From Ascaphus truei (lineage: Eukaryota; Chordata; Amphibia; Anura; Ascaphidae): DNA of 64,000 nucleotides. Positions 1-10,610 of this stretch are shown here, in pieces (position 1 is the stretch's first letter; the number at the start of each line of letters is the position of its first letter). The stretch spans positions 62,001 to 126,000 of the forward strand of contig WSYH01000656.1 in the NCBI GenBank assembly GCA_036426205.1, written 5' to 3'. The notes beneath the pieces are model-generated. The model was not told the DNA's origin and did no database searches. It saw nothing but the letters and a program-made list of their open reading frames with translations. The translations under genes and the position numbers were made by a program.

Positions 1-160
1 GATTTAACGTTTGAGTTTATAATATAATTAGTGTGTTTTTAATAAAGTTTTGACACAGAGTTATGTACTCTTTGGAGAGAACCTGTGGGTAAATGAGCTG
101 ATTTTTTTTATATGTAATTATACTCATTAACATACTGCTATATAATGGATACACCCACTA
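1..160. other. AT-rich left edge, probably upstream PLE sequence
   Basis: This is A+T-rich sequence with an AATAAA-like hexamer near position 42 and no coding potential. It lies upstream of a Penelope-like endonuclease fragment on the same strand, so it may be part of that element or of an older neighbour. The sequence alone does not decide. Confidence 0.3.
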
Positions 161-175
161 TGGACATTATTGCTC

Positions 176-216
176 GCCTGTCAAAGCTGACCGTGTTCAG
201 CGAAACACGTTGAGCT
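176..216 (+). ncRNA. Degenerate hammerhead-like hairpin
   Basis: A 5-bp hairpin (GCTGA at 186-190 with TCAGC at 197-201) is followed directly by GAAAC (202-206). That is the stem II plus GAAA layout of a hammerhead ribozyme. The expected CUGANGA box upstream is only weakly matched (CTGTCAAA). It lies upstream of a PLE endonuclease on the same strand, where such motifs are expected. It is probably inactive, if it is a hammerhead at all. Confidence 0.3.
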
Positions 217-631
217 GTGAGTTGTGACGTGACGCCGAGAGGAGTAGCCGCCGACTAGCTGTCCCTTTCCCCTGCGGACCCGGAAGCAGTTGCAAGACCG
301 GCGGATGTGACGTCAGACGCCATCCGAAGCAACCGCGCTGCGGGAGGATCCTGCAGACAGAGATGGCCTCCGTGACTTACCAACTATATCCTCGGCAGGA
401 TCAACAGTCACATTCACCTACCTTAGATATGCCTTTTTAATGTATACACCATGTGAGTACATTACTGTTTTGTTTTTAGTGCTTATACATTTTTAATTGA
501 TCTGCACTATCGGCTCTTTTCTGTTACTTCTCTCAGAGATACACCAGACTCTACAGATACCTGAGTAGCTGCTGATACATCTTCCTCTCGATGCTGGTTA
601 ACTCCTTACAGTCTGTAAGTAGGCTCTCCAT

Positions 632-1183
632 ATGAGCCAAGTTACGTTATTTATCTCTACAAAAATTGAAAGCAGAAGTGCACTATATTTGCCTTTCTCT
701 CATTCTGGGGTGATCCTGATGAACATGCTCCCTCCGACTCCTGGATTCAAGTACATGATTCTTGGTAGGACTTATCCGCATCCCCATCAGGGAAATCGTC
801 TGAAGATCAAAGATTTCCTGAACTGCGATTCCAAGTTTGTTGTGTACTTTATTAAATGCCCGTGCAGACTATACTACATTGGAAAAACTATCTGCATGCT
901 CAAAGAACGTCTAAGTCTGCCCCGGTCTTCAATTAGAAAAGCTCTAGCAGACACAGATGACAACGAGGAACTTACACAGCAACCAGTGGCTCGCCATTTC
1001 AAAGAGAAGAAGCATAGCTTGGCAACGCTGAGATGTATGCCAATCGCCCAGGTCCAGCCATTCCCGAGAGGTGGTGATAGGAATCGGGCACTACTACAGT
1101 TGGAAGCAAGAACTATCCACAGCTTGGACACACTTAGTCCACAGGGTCTGAATGAAGAATTCAAATTAAGCTGTTCCCTTTAA
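632..1183 (+). pseudogene. PLE GIY-YIG endonuclease domain (family A fragment)
   Basis: The reading frame encodes the C-terminal endonuclease of a Penelope-like polyprotein; the RT part is absent. In the 183-residue frame, VVYFIKCPC (71-79) and YYIGKT (81-86) form the GIY-YIG core strand and loop. PVARHF (118-123) follows, then the catalytic-type glutamate in QLEAR (Glu159) and the conserved GLNEEF near residue 173. The first methionine is arbitrary because similarity starts only around residue 38. A proline sits in RLSLPRSS where a histidine is usual in my recollection of relatives. The domain would nick target DNA for retrotransposition. As a fragment without RT it cannot mobilise itself. 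Confidence 0.75.
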
Positions 1184-1189
1184 CCAGCC

Positions 1190-2440
1190 TATTCGGGTAT
1201 TTGCATGTTGACTCTAGGAGATTTTACATCCCCACAACTTGTTTACCCATTATGTGTTTCATGTACATGCTCTGTTGCAGGTCTATGCCATAGCGGCCGG
1301 ATATCGGTGATTTTACATCCCCAGATGAGTATGGCTATGCTGACAGAGGATTCACGCATTGCTGGTTTCCTTTTTGTGATGGTTTACATTGCTTGTCGTT
1401 ATAGGCATGATTTCACTCTGTTTGCTAGGTTTTTCACCAACAGGGCGCCTATTCTGCATACAGGGATCTTCCATGGGCAAACTTCCTGGATATACCCTTT
1501 TCGGACAATGATTGGACTGCGGACTGTACGTAAAGGTTCTTGGACATTGAGCAGGTTCTGTACTGATGATTATCATGTTTTCTCTTTTAGGCGGTTAATG
1601 CCTCATTTATCAGTAGTGTCATTTTGATGCCATACCCAGGCTACGTATAATGTATCTATCATTATGGTCTTATGACGCTTCTGCTACTGCTTTATGTCAA
1701 GGCAGTTCATATTGGCCACATGTCGTGTCCACGGAAACAGCCACGTATTTGATGCTAGGTCCACGTATGACCAATAGCCATCCACATCATCATTTTAACA
1801 TTTATATTTTTTAACTTAGCATATTGGAATATTGATTTTTGTATCACAGTACATGTCTGACCTTGACCTCAAATGCATTTTGTGGTTGGGGCAAGCAATT
1901 TGTTTGCAATACAATTAACACTGCAGCATTGTGGATAAGGACCACAGTTTGGCTCTATGGCTATTGCCACACGTATGTGTGAAGCCTATACACACCATTT
2001 TTGGCTTGGGGGCAATTGTGTGAACTTTGATCCCCCTGCAGTCCTGCAGTGGCTTCCCCTACATTTTTTGTTGGTCTGCTGTGTACACCTTATACAGAGG
2101 GAGCCCAGACGGCTTGACAAGCACATTTGCACTGTGGTAGCGCTTCTGCTTCGTGCTGTCTGCACACATGCGCCCTCGGTTCCGGCCTGGAGCGCAGGAC
2201 AGGCTTGGTGTTGCAGCAGAGAGTTTGCGCATGCGCAGTGGATGCGTTCCACCATGTTGGCGACTCCGTGCAATGCATTGGGGTCACCCCAGTTCAACAC
2301 TGTATCTGTCATCGCGCTGTGCAGTCATCATGATGGGCAGCACTTGTTTCTTGTGAGTATTCTAGGGGTATATATATGTGTTCACTTCTGTCCTGTAATT
2401 GCACCACCTTGACGGTTTCTTGACTGAACCCGCGTCATTT
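1190..2440. other. Non-coding stretch, PLE 3' region
   Basis: No supportable gene. The phrase GATTTTACATCCCC occurs twice (near 1,220 and 1,310), suggesting a local duplication. The 2,127-2,333 part is G+C-richer with overlapping short ORFs on both strands that resemble no family I know. I read this as untranslated PLE tail or older repeat. Confidence 0.4.
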
Positions 2441-2516
2441 CCGGTTTCCGGTTATGGCGGCTGAAGGCTATTACAGGCAATCAGTGTGGTATAAGAGGGG
2501 GAACACAGCACATCTA

Positions 2517-2570
2517 CACTCACTCTCTGATGAAGCGCCAAACACAGGCGTGAAACGCGTAAGAGGAGGA
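2517..2570 (+). ncRNA. Hammerhead ribozyme motif, PLE-type
   Basis: The core box CTGATGA (2,527-2,533) is followed by stem II (GCGCC at 2,535-2,539 pairing with GGCGT at 2,547-2,551) and GAAA (2,552-2,555). The next bases form the palindrome ACGCGT (2,555-2,560), the minimal stem III that lets PLE hammerheads work as dimers. CTCT (2,523-2,526) can pair with AGAG (2,562-2,565) as stem I, placing cleavage after A2561. Type I hammerheads with tiny stem III are documented in PLEs of animals. Activity is inferred, not shown. Confidence 0.6.
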
Positions 2571-2639
2571 GATCTTGCACCCATACCTGTCTGCACCTGT
2601 CTGTACCATGATGTGCTAATAAAGAAAACTTTTTAATCT

Positions 2640-3055
2640 TCATCACTGCTGTCCTGTGGAGTCCTGTCGTTCGCTGTGCTCTGTACTACCGCATCCTGTG
2701 GCTACCAGAATATCTACTTTACCCAGCAGAAGCACGCATATTCAGGAGGAAAACGGGCATGGTTCACGTGAGTCTTTGGCATTATTGCATTACTGAGAGG
2801 TACTATACAGGTGACTTTAGGCGGTCTGAGACTGTGTCCTTATTGGGAGTGATGTGGTAGGGTTTATATATCTCTGCTTACAACACTCACCAGGGCTATA
2901 TATATACATGTCTCTTATACAGTATACGCCCATCTGCATACCCCAGCACTCACTTGTGTATATAACCTACCGTTGATTAACGCTCTTCAATCAAGATTGT
3001 TTATATATTGCCATCAAACCTGGTCATTTGTAGCACTATACTAGAACGTTGTTCT
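2640..3055. other. Unassigned tail sequence
   Basis: No gene is visible. The stretch is A+T-rich with short TATATATA runs and follows the polyadenylation-like signal of the family A PLE. It ends where recognisable Tc1 sequence begins. Confidence 0.3.
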
Positions 3056-3059
3056 TTTA

Positions 3060-3455
3060 CCCTACAGTTAAAAATTAGGTAGATACTGTACAACAACAGA
3101 TGAACAATAACACATGACATATTACATTGTGTCATGATTTATTTAACAAAATTAAAGCCAAAATGGTGAAGCCATGTGTGAAAAACTAAGTACACCTTAT
3201 GATTCAACAGCTTGTAGAACCACCTTTAGCAACAATAACTTGAAATAATCATTTTCTGTATGACTTTATCAGTCTGTCACATCGTTGTAGAGGAATTTTG
3301 GCCCACTCTTCTTTACAACATTGCTTCAGTTCATTGAGTTCATATGTGTTTATGCACAGCTCTCTTAAGGTCCCACAACAGCATTTCAATCGGGTTGAAG
3401 TCTGGACTTTGACTGGGCCATTGCAACACCTTGATTCTTTTCTTTTTCAGTAAAA
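3060..3455 (-). pseudogene. Tc1-like transposon, 3' half with inner terminal repeat
   Basis: Read on the minus strand, the right end encodes the Tc1 transposase C-terminal signature [12 protein letters not shown] followed by LWDLKRAVH. This contains the aspartate and glutamate region of the DD34E catalytic triad. Left of it (3,080-3,200) lies sequence similar to the inner terminal repeat of the Tc1 element at 10.25 kb. The outer end of the repeat is missing. The fragment breaks at 3,455 at a CTTTTCTTTTTCAG string, the same site at which the Tc1 copies near 11.36 and 14.27 kb are interrupted. It is non-functional. Confidence 0.7.
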
Positions 3456-3605
3456 ACACATAAACCGGCGCCTCAGAGAAATAAAAATAATAGCCTGACC
3501 AAATATAGTCCAATAAAGCTGGGATGAGTTCCAAGGAAGTATCTTCAATGTAGTCTCAGACAAACAAACATAAAAGACGACAACAAATAAACGTTGCCTC
3601 TACTG
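3455..3605. repeat. Chimeric junction: fold-back fragment plus MITE end
   Basis: Bases 3,455-3,585 match the central fold-back element (compare about 11,511-11,645 and, inverted, 13,985-14,115). The next 20 bases (3,586-3,605) are the terminal repeat of the MITE found whole at 21,984-22,335, followed by its TA flank. Two unrelated repeats fused with only 20 bp of one retained is an abrupt junction. It coincides with the outer limit of the first giant palindrome. Confidence 0.55.
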
Positions 3606-3607
3606 TA

Positions 3608-3800
3608 GGTTGTGTATTTACTCGATGGTCATCCTGCCCCCGTGCAAATCCGGAGATTTCTACCGCGCGATAGCACATACATGGCGGCATTTTACACAAT
3701 TGGCCATTTGGGGATCAATTCCTAGAATTTGCCAGTTTGTTATACTACGCCGAATATGGTTTGATGCAAGTAGATCCTGTCGCCTGATACTTATACAGCA
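3608..3800 (-). mobile_element. Inverted PLE linker fragment (family B)
   Basis: This segment is the reverse complement of the region between RT and endonuclease in the family B PLE (compare 5,750-5,925). It sits head-to-head with the RT-bearing copy that starts just to its right. Its mirror partner in the right arm is the start of the 21.79-23.95 kb copy. Flanking by 5'-truncated inverted copies is typical of PLEs. Confidence 0.55.
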
Positions 3801-3948
3801 TTAATACCTGGGCGTGGTTTTATAGGAGAACATACTCTCTTAAAAAAAAATCTCAAAAACACCTACAGGTTACATTCCAGTGACAAGGACGCATCTTACC
3901 GCCCACGTAAATACATCAAGGAGCCTTTTTTTATGAGCCAGTACTGGA

Positions 3949-5460
3949 ATGGCACCAAACCACCTAGAAGAATTTAAAGGGAAAATATATTCCATTACTC
4001 AGACTTTTTCTAACTATCATGGCACGAGGTGGCGGGAAGTTCAGGGTTCCTGGATTTTGAGTCAAAGAGGGGGAGGGACAACCCAAGGAGGAGGTAATAT
4101 CTATCTTCCTTCCCATCTACTCACTATTGGCTGAGATAAGTGTCCCTTCATAAGGCCCTCTCATATGTTCCAACCAATTGCCAAACCCATTCCATTGGGA
4201 AATGACGTGTTTAACTTGATCGCAATTACGCTTGAAAGACTTTTTTTTTCTAGGACTGGACAGCACACCCAACATCCTTCCACCCCAACAATGTTGACTA
4301 TAAATTTCAGATCAAAGTACATTTGAACCACATTTGATTTCCATCACAGGCATTACGACCTTCATGGGTCTACTTGGCAGTGACACTAGACCACCATAGT
4401 AAAATCAAAAGTAGTTTTTTCCAAATCTCTCACCTGATAAAGACAAGGCCATCAAAACTTACCAAACTATAATGATATAATAATTAATCCGGACGATAAA
4501 GCAGGGGTATTGTCATTTGAATTATGTCGACTATAGGTCTGAGATCATGAGACACCACACCTCCATGGTGACACCTCTTATTACAAGAAACTTATTGGCA
4601 GATCCCATTATGATCTACAACGTGAGATGCTTCATTAATCAAATTGGGATCAATAATCCTGGATTCGGAGAAATTGGATCCATTTTTGGTACAGAAGTCA
4701 GCAAGTGGTAACCAGTTTTATTATGTTGCTCCCAAAGTACATAATCCATTCAAAAACCACCAGGTCGCCCTATTATTTGCGGCGATGGGATCCTCTATGT
4801 CCACCATATATCCCAGTATGTGGACTTCCGTTCAACTATGGTGGCCAAAATGAGATCGGTCTGTTAAGGATACCACTGCCTTCATCAATCTCTGGTACTA
4901 TTACATTTGTACTACTCAAATGCTGTCTGTTAACAATTTATGTTACCAGCCTCTACAACAATATTCCACACTCTGAGGGCTGAGGCCCATCCGGGATCAC
5001 TATATTTTCTACTCGCTGGACATGACGGACGTTCCCACAACGGAATAACTTATTACACTTAGTGAGGTCATTCGACATACAACACAATTTTTCGCTTTGG
5101 ACGTGATTTTACTTGCAACCGACTAACTGTTAACGGTCGAGTATCAACTTGCATTTCACCTTCATACGCTAACTTGTTCATGTACACTCATGAATTAGTA
5201 CATATATTAGGTTATGCTCCCCTTGCCCTTAACATCAACCATTAGGTAAAGGGGGTATGCTACTCGATGACATATTCCTCATTTGGGGCGTTAAGAGGAG
5301 GAACTTTCTCTATTTGTTGTATATTTGAACTCTATTCCTCTACCCATACGTTTCAACTGTCACTCAGAGTCTGGATAGTGTTACTTTCCTGACCTGTTGG
5401 TCTATAAAAAGGATGGTAAACTTGAGACTCAATCTTCAGACAACCTACAGATAAAAACAA
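3949..5460 (+). pseudogene. PLE reverse transcriptase region, frame-broken
   Basis: Several frames carry PLE RT pieces. The clearest is 4,705-4,983, where the phrase TSLYNNIP corresponds to the D-x-x-x-L-Y-T-N-I-P motif that holds the first catalytic aspartate of PLE RTs; here the frame is shifted just before it. The mirrored minus-strand copy (20,601-20,807) reads the same motif more cleanly. The N-terminal piece (3,949-4,134) encodes ILSQRGGGTTQGG then LPSHLLTIG, which resembles the PLE N-terminus. No intact protein could be made as written. Confidence 0.55.
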
Positions 5461-5934
5461 CGCTTCATACGCAACCAGTCACAACCCCACCCTGAGTCCC
5501 ACTTAAGCGGGTCTTCCCTACTCCCCAAAGTTTGAATGGTTAAACGCATTACAAACCAGTGATCCCCACTAGTAAAATGTCTCACTCTTACAAAATGTCC
5601 AAAGATTCATTGATCGTGGATAGTATTCTTAGGACTGAAATTCATGCGCTTTGAAGAGAATTAACAAGCATTGGAGAGGGAATCTCCCCTTATACCGCAT
5701 ATAACCAAGAATGATGACCAGTAAGTAATCTCAGCAGCACTTATTCTACTGCCTCAAACCTATTCGGCGTAGTAGATGCAAAACTGGCACATTCGAACTA
5801 ATTATCCCAAATTGGCCAATTGTGTAAAATGCTGCACGTATGTGCCTATCGCCGCGGTAGAAATCTCCGGGATGCCTGGGTCAGGCTGATCCATCGGTAA
5901 ATAACAGCACCTACCTTGTCTTGGCTTCCGTAAG

Positions 5935-6410
5935 AAACCTGACACTTACAAATGCCATGGTTCTCAATTACAATTTCATGCCAAGACTGGCCAACTCCTT
6001 TCCCATCCACCATAGGGAACCCATCCCATATCAGATCTTGTTCTTGACAATTGTAGACACGGTTTGTAGTCTACTTTATTAAATGCCCTTTTGGCTTTAC
6101 TATATATAGGAAAAACAATGCCGTGAAGTTAAAGGAACAGATGGCGATTCACCAGTCAACCATTCGTAAAATGATTTATTGCGACACTGATCTGGTGAGC
6201 TATCTAACACATCTTCATAAGCCAGACACATTCACGAGCAACACAAAGATAGCTTAATCCACATTAATGTATGCCTAATCCTGCAAACCAACAAGTCTTC
6301 TCGTGGTGGGACAGAAACAAGTTGCTACTTCAGCTGGAGGCCAAAATGATATACACTAGAACAATGCCACACTGTGTCTCAACGAAGATTTTCACCTTGG
6401 ATGAGTTTGC
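5935..6410 (+). pseudogene. PLE GIY-YIG endonuclease (family B, copy 1)
   Basis: The nucleotide sequence matches the better preserved copies at 22,340-22,835 (+) and 19,245-19,690 (-). Preserved peptide phrases include LLLQLEAKMIY, with the catalytic-type glutamate, at about 6,321-6,356. The CLNE-type asparagine motif of relatives is changed to CVSTK here by small indels. The copy is non-functional in the sequence given. Confidence 0.6.
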
Positions 6411-7440
6411 ATTTAATGTTTCATGGACTTGGTCATTTTTTGGCACTTTTTTTTTTGCTATTTATTTTGCTATATCTTTTGCATTTTTTTGTCTAATTTG
6501 CTGTTTTTTATGCGTTTTGTGGTCATTTTTGCTGCGTTTCTTTCCACACTTATATCTTCTGCTGTTGCAATTGTTCTTTGTTGTTCATCACTCTATCTCT
6601 CTATGTGTCTAATTAATTATTTGTCTGGTCCTATGTGCTCATCTCATGTGGTATCACACTTTTTATTATTTTTTCATGTCTCTTGTTCCCTCCTCCCCTT
6701 GTCTCATTTTTTCCTTCGTTGTCCTGTGTTTCACTTGGTCCCTTATTTTCTCTCGCTTTCCTTGTCTCTGCACCTCCACATTGGTGGTTTCAACGAAGCC
6801 CTGTCTCTTCCTCCCGCTCAGGCCTGTGGCATGTTAGTGTGTCCACATTGTTGGGCATTTATATTGAGCTCCCATTGCTTACTAGCAGTTTTTTTTTTAT
6901 TTATTTATTTTATTTCAGGCTTACTGGTGGTGCTATTCACGTTGTGCATGCGTGGCATCATTGACTTCTGTTCCATTGTGCTCGAACTTACGTGCGCATG
7001 TCCTCTGGAGCTGTCTCTGCATATATTTATTTATTTGTATAGTCCCCTCCTATGCCACTCGCTGCCGCGCATTGCCGACCATGACGGTGACTGGCCTTTT
7101 TTACTGTATTACGGATTACGCATCTCGCAACTGACTACACACACGGCTTGCATAGCGATTCCTGGATATATTTATCCTGTATTTTCAGTTATATCACTAG
7201 ACACTTGTCGCTGCACATGTGCGATGCTGTTGCCTTTAGTCTCCTTGACTCCAATGGTTACTAATGACGCTTTGTTATGCTTTTCCCCTCCAGCAGTGGC
7301 GCCATTATGACACTCATTCCCAGATCTGACTAGTGACCTGTCTTAGCTGTTTAGTGTTGTGGACTTGACTATCAGGACTCTGCTTGCTATTTGGTGGGTG
7401 GTGTATATATGGTATGTTTGTCTTCACTAGTGTTTAGGAG
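6410..7440 (+). other. T-rich PLE 3' untranslated region
   Basis: Long runs of T and C give accidental hydrophobic reading frames, including one of 295 codons at 6,423-7,310. The same DNA recurs inverted at 18.3-19.2 kb and directly at 22.84-23.75 kb with indels that change the frame, which argues against coding. It lies between the endonuclease domain and the hammerhead-like hairpin, as expected for a PLE tail. Confidence 0.55.
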
Positions 7441-7442
7441 CA

Positions 7443-7495
7443 CTCCTTGCATTAAAGGTCCTTGTTTCTAGGACCGAAACGTCGGTGAATGTGCC
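7443..7495 (+). ncRNA. Hammerhead-like motif, PLE family B copy 1
   Basis: Stem II is GGTCC (7,457-7,461) with GGACC (7,471-7,475), followed by GAAACGTC (7,476-7,483). ACGT is the self-complementary minimal stem III and GTC a classical cleavage triplet. The CUGANGA box is replaced by CTTGCATTAAA, while sister copies read CTTGAGAAA. A departure shared by the family suggests either an inactive descendant or a variant core. Confidence 0.4.
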
Positions 7496-7675
7496 TTTTT
7501 TCTACACAATACCACTTCTTTTTGTGGATGACTACTGAGTGTGCTGTCGGTTCCGTTCTTTGTGGGTCTGGGACTCTTGGATCTGCCTGGTAAGGAGGCG
7601 TCATTTTATAACCTACTGTCTATCTGGGATACACCTACTTTACTGCACAATGTGTGTGCCATCTGTCTTTTCTTT

Positions 7676-7762
7676 TTATATATATAATATTAATTAATAT
7701 ATATATATATATATTATATATATATATCTATTATATATATAAACTATATATATATATATATA

Positions 7763-7804
<42 letters not shown>

Positions 7805-7806
7805 TA
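7676..7806. repeat. (AT)n microsatellite
   Basis: Alternating TA with occasional breaks. Its mirror partner is at about 17,886-18,022. Such tracts border the small MITE at 7,849-7,966 here and its relatives elsewhere in the window. Confidence 0.9.
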
Positions 7807-7848
7807 ATATGGAACCATTTTGAATGGTTTTTGAAGCAAAAATGGCAC

Positions 7849-7966
7849 TGTATGCTCATTTGCATGTCATTGTCCCAGATACCTGCTGCAGTGTAAGTGC
7901 TGTGTGCTGGGTGATAATGGTGAATGCGTGGTTGCAGACCGTTCCTAAGACATGCGAAGAGCATAC
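7849..7966. mobile_element. Small MITE flanked by AT tracts (copy 1)
   Basis: The unit is about 118 bp with imperfect inverted ends, TATGCTCATTTGCATGTC at the left and GACATGCGAAGAGCATAC at the right. The same unit occurs at 17,721-17,840, 55,657-55,776 and 56,551-56,669, always beside (AT)n tracts. No coding capacity. The transposase family is not identifiable from the termini. Confidence 0.55.
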
Positions 7967-8000
7967 CGTATATTTCCATTTGTTTATTACCATATTTATT

Positions 8001-8025
8001 GGTGTGTGTGTGTGTGTGTGTGTGT
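8001..8025. repeat. (GT)n microsatellite
   Basis: About a dozen GT units. The mirrored (CA)n tract is at 17,659-17,682. Confidence 0.95.
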
Positions 8026-8084
8026 CCTGTATATTATATATACTGCACAGATAACATCGCAGAGACCTGTTTTTAAGTATAACC

Positions 8085-8235
8085 TTTTGCTTTGTTCATT
8101 CATTGTAACTCGCCGGAAGAAGAGTATCAGTGTATCTCGAAAGCTCGCACAAATAAAACCATTTCGTTAAGCCACAGAACGGTATCATCTATTTATTTTT
8201 TGATTATTGAAGCTCGCTAACCCGGTCTGATACCG
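8085..8235 (+). ncRNA. PLE-like tail with degenerate hammerhead hairpin
   Basis: The sequence CGGAAGA is followed by an imperfect hairpin and then GAAAGCTC (from about 8,139), the relative order of a hammerhead core with a divergent first box. AATAAA follows within 20 bases. The copy at 17,446-17,600 is its inverted partner. This is likely a PLE terminal region; activity is doubtful. Confidence 0.35.
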
Positions 8236-8332
8236 TCTACATTATATATTATTTTATATATATATATATATATATTATACTAATATATATATATATATAA
8301 TATATATATCTAGTATATATATATATATATAA
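8236..8332. repeat. (AT)n microsatellite
   Basis: Interrupted TA tract bordering the PLE-like tail. It is mirrored at about 17,352-17,445. Confidence 0.9.
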
Positions 8333-8399
8333 CCAGGTTAAGGGAAGGAGGGGAACGGACAGGGGAACCCTCGCTACTGCCTAGGCACTGTGCTCGCAA

Positions 8400-9395
8400 T
8401 CAGGGAAATGACTGACCAACAACTTGGGAGAAAAGGACCCCTATTGGAGAGCACTCAAGGGTTGGTGATACTGTGGAAACTAATGGACCGTGATGGAGAA
8501 TCGTAACATGTAATGATGGTAACTTAAAAACAATTTTATTAGGAGAAAATCGTCAATAAAATAAAGTTTATATGGAAAGCCTCTCTTTAGGTGATCCTAA
8601 ACAAATGGTGAAATAAAATATGGTAAGGTAAGGGGATAGAAGAGGTAAGGTCCTATTGATGTGATAGGTGCTCCTCAAAGCTTTTCTCACCTCTGGTAAC
8701 CACACATGCTGATTACAAAAGTAAATAGGATTGTATGGTAAGTATCAGTGCTGTATATTGCTGCAACAACATACCGCTCGGTGAACACAGTATGAACACC
8801 CACAATGCAATAGTGACTCCAAGAGTCAAACAGTGTACTGGGACAAATGGGCACACATATAGCTGTAGCCAGGACCTAAAACTACAAAATTATTCCAAAT
8901 CCATGCTGCGAGTCAGACAGATTGGCAGGCAATAGGTGTCTGCCAAAGTGTCAGATGAACAACGTTTTTGCCCGAAGGCCCTGTCTAGCTATACATACAT
9001 ATTCCCAACAACAATCGTGAACCAATGTTGAGGTAATGAAGACAACGGAGCAGACAGCACATAAACACTGTATAGCTAGACAGTGTAAGCAGACTGAATG
9101 TGTCTGCAAACAGTGTATCCACAAACCCTGCGTTTCTCATGTGCTTACACTTGGATACATAGACTTACTTCTTCTATCCCCTTACCATATTTTAATTTCG
9201 CCATTTGTTTTAGGATCACCTCAGATAGAGGGCTATCCATATAAACCTTATTTTATATATAATTTCTCCTAATAAAATTGTTTTTAAGTTACCCATCATT
9301 ACATGTTACGATTCTCCATCATGGTCCATTAGTTTCCAGTATCACCTACCCTTGAGTTCTCTCATTATAGGGTCCTTTCTCTCCCAAGATGTATT
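8400..9395. repeat. Fold-back element with roughly 280-bp inverted ends (copy 1)
   Basis: The left end (CTTGGGAGAAAAGGACCCC and on to about 8,670) is repeated inverted at about 9,165-9,395, with the same internal phrases around AGGAGAAA, ACAATTTTATT and AACAAATGG. The interior (8,670-9,160) has no convincing ORF. The whole unit recurs inverted at 16,285-17,265. It may be a non-autonomous DNA element or paired PLE tails in inverted orientation. Confidence 0.55.
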
Positions 9396-9399
9396 ATAT

Positions 9400-10248
9400 T
9401 TATATATATATATAACCAAAAGATTATAGACAGCGCCCGTGATGGCATACATACACCCAAATCGCTGCCCCACTGAAACTGCTTTAAACAAAATATACCA
9501 CACCCAGCACAGATGCCTGTAAACATCAAATGACTTGAATGGTATTACTAAAATGGTGGATGTATATAAAAATATAAAATGACACACAAAAATGATTTAA
9601 AAAGTGTGCAATAAAATATACTAACATAAAAAAAATTATGAAAAAAAAAAAAAAAAAAGAATGACTTATAAATGAAAGTTGTCTAAGTTCTGAAAAAAAT
9701 ATAAAGTTCAAAAAAATGTCCAATTGAACAGGGAAGGAAAGAATGTCCTGTTGTCTTTGAATAAAAAAAAACCTTATTGGAATAATGTAGTCCGGGCAGC
9801 TTCTTCCTTGGGGTCAACCACCCCTCCCAACAGATTACCTATTAGAAAAAAGAAAGGAGAAAGCGACCGATCTATGTGTAAAATCCAATATTTAGAGGTA
9901 ATGACACGAACAAAGACAAATGCCACTCAAACTTTGTCATAAATTGAGAGCATTGTATGGGCAAGCCCATGCGCCAGCATGTATCAGACCGTGGTGAGTC
10001 CGCTCCGTCTTGCTGTGTGAACGACAAGGCTTCACTGCTGCTGGGTCACCGTCTCAGCGTCTCTCTGGCAAACCGAATGAGCAGCCTCTAGTTCCTATTC
10101 AGCACGTGCACGTCTTGGAATGAGTCAGAGAACTTCCTCTCTGCTGTCTGGCTTCTGGCATTTGAACTGCTCCACCACCGTAGTTCATTGACCACGTGAC
10201 CCTACGTGTTTCTTCCGGCTCAGCGGTTTTCATCAGTGTATATATATA
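9400..10248 (-). mobile_element. PLE-like terminal region (minus strand)
   Basis: No coding sequence. An 18-base A run lies near 9,641-9,658, and the hammerhead-like motif at the right end is on the minus strand. The mirror copy is 15,417-16,255. I infer a PLE terminal repeat or 3' tail; no protein domain confirms it. Confidence 0.4.
10198..10245 (-). ncRNA. Hammerhead motif (minus strand)
   Basis: On the minus strand CTGATGA (10,230-10,236) is an exact CUGANGA box. It is followed by a short stem II (CCG with CGG) and GAAACACGTA (GAAAC at 10,208-10,212). Stem I is not evident because a TATATATA tract and the Tc1 end adjoin the 5' side. The mirror copy at 15,420-15,470 keeps all core bases too, so the core is conserved between arms. 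Confidence 0.5.
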
Positions 10249-10610
10249 CACAGTTGTGTGAAAAAGAAAGTCCCCCCTTTTTGAATTCTATGGTTTTACA
10301 TTCAGGACATAATACCAATCATCTGTTCTTTAGCAGGTCAAAAATTAGGTAAATACAAACCTCAGATGAACAAAAACACATGACTATTTCACTGTTCATG
10401 ATTTATTTAACAAAAATAAGCCAAAATGGAGAAGCTATGTGAAAAACTAAGTTCACCTTACTGCTTCCATAGGAATTAAGATGTTATAGCAGACAGTGCT
10501 TCTAATAACAAATGCCCTTGATTTGTTGATCATCAGCAAGTGTGACCACTTCTATAAAAGCCGAAGTTTTAGCAGTTTGCTGGTCTGGAGAGCATTCAGG
10601 TGTGTTTAAC

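Larger units (their letters stand above)
160..2640 (+). mobile_element. Penelope-like element (family A), 3' part with GIY-YIG domain
   Basis: Penelope-like elements (PLEs) encode a reverse transcriptase followed by a GIY-YIG endonuclease and often carry hammerhead ribozymes in their terminal repeats. Here only the endonuclease end is recognisable (about 720-1183), followed by a long non-coding tail with a hammerhead core near 2,527-2,560 and an AATAAA signal just before 2,630. No RT motif is visible upstream, so the copy is 5'-truncated or interrupted. Both boundaries are inferred. The 1,190-2,440 stretch contains no credible gene. Confidence 0.6.
3800..7640 (+). mobile_element. Penelope-like element, family B, copy 1
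   Basis: A near full-length but frame-broken PLE of about 3.8 kb. The order is N-terminal region (about 3,880-4,200), reverse transcriptase (about 4,500-5,450), linker (5,700-5,930), GIY-YIG endonuclease (about 5,935-6,410), a T-rich 3' untranslated region and a hammerhead-like hairpin near 7,450. The minus-strand copy at 18.03-21.79 kb is its mirror image. Short out-of-phase frames replace one long ORF, at least partly because of small indels. Confidence 0.65.

Noticed and set aside
1957..2412. Overlapping ORFs of 60-150 codons on both strands
   Set aside because: All frames are similarly open, none has a known domain, and the region lies in the tail of a PLE.
6423..7310. 295-codon hydrophobic plus-strand ORF resembling a membrane protein
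   Set aside because: It lies in the T-rich tail of a PLE. The related sequences at 18.3-19.2 kb and 22.8-23.7 kb change frame by indels, and the hydrophobicity comes from T runs.
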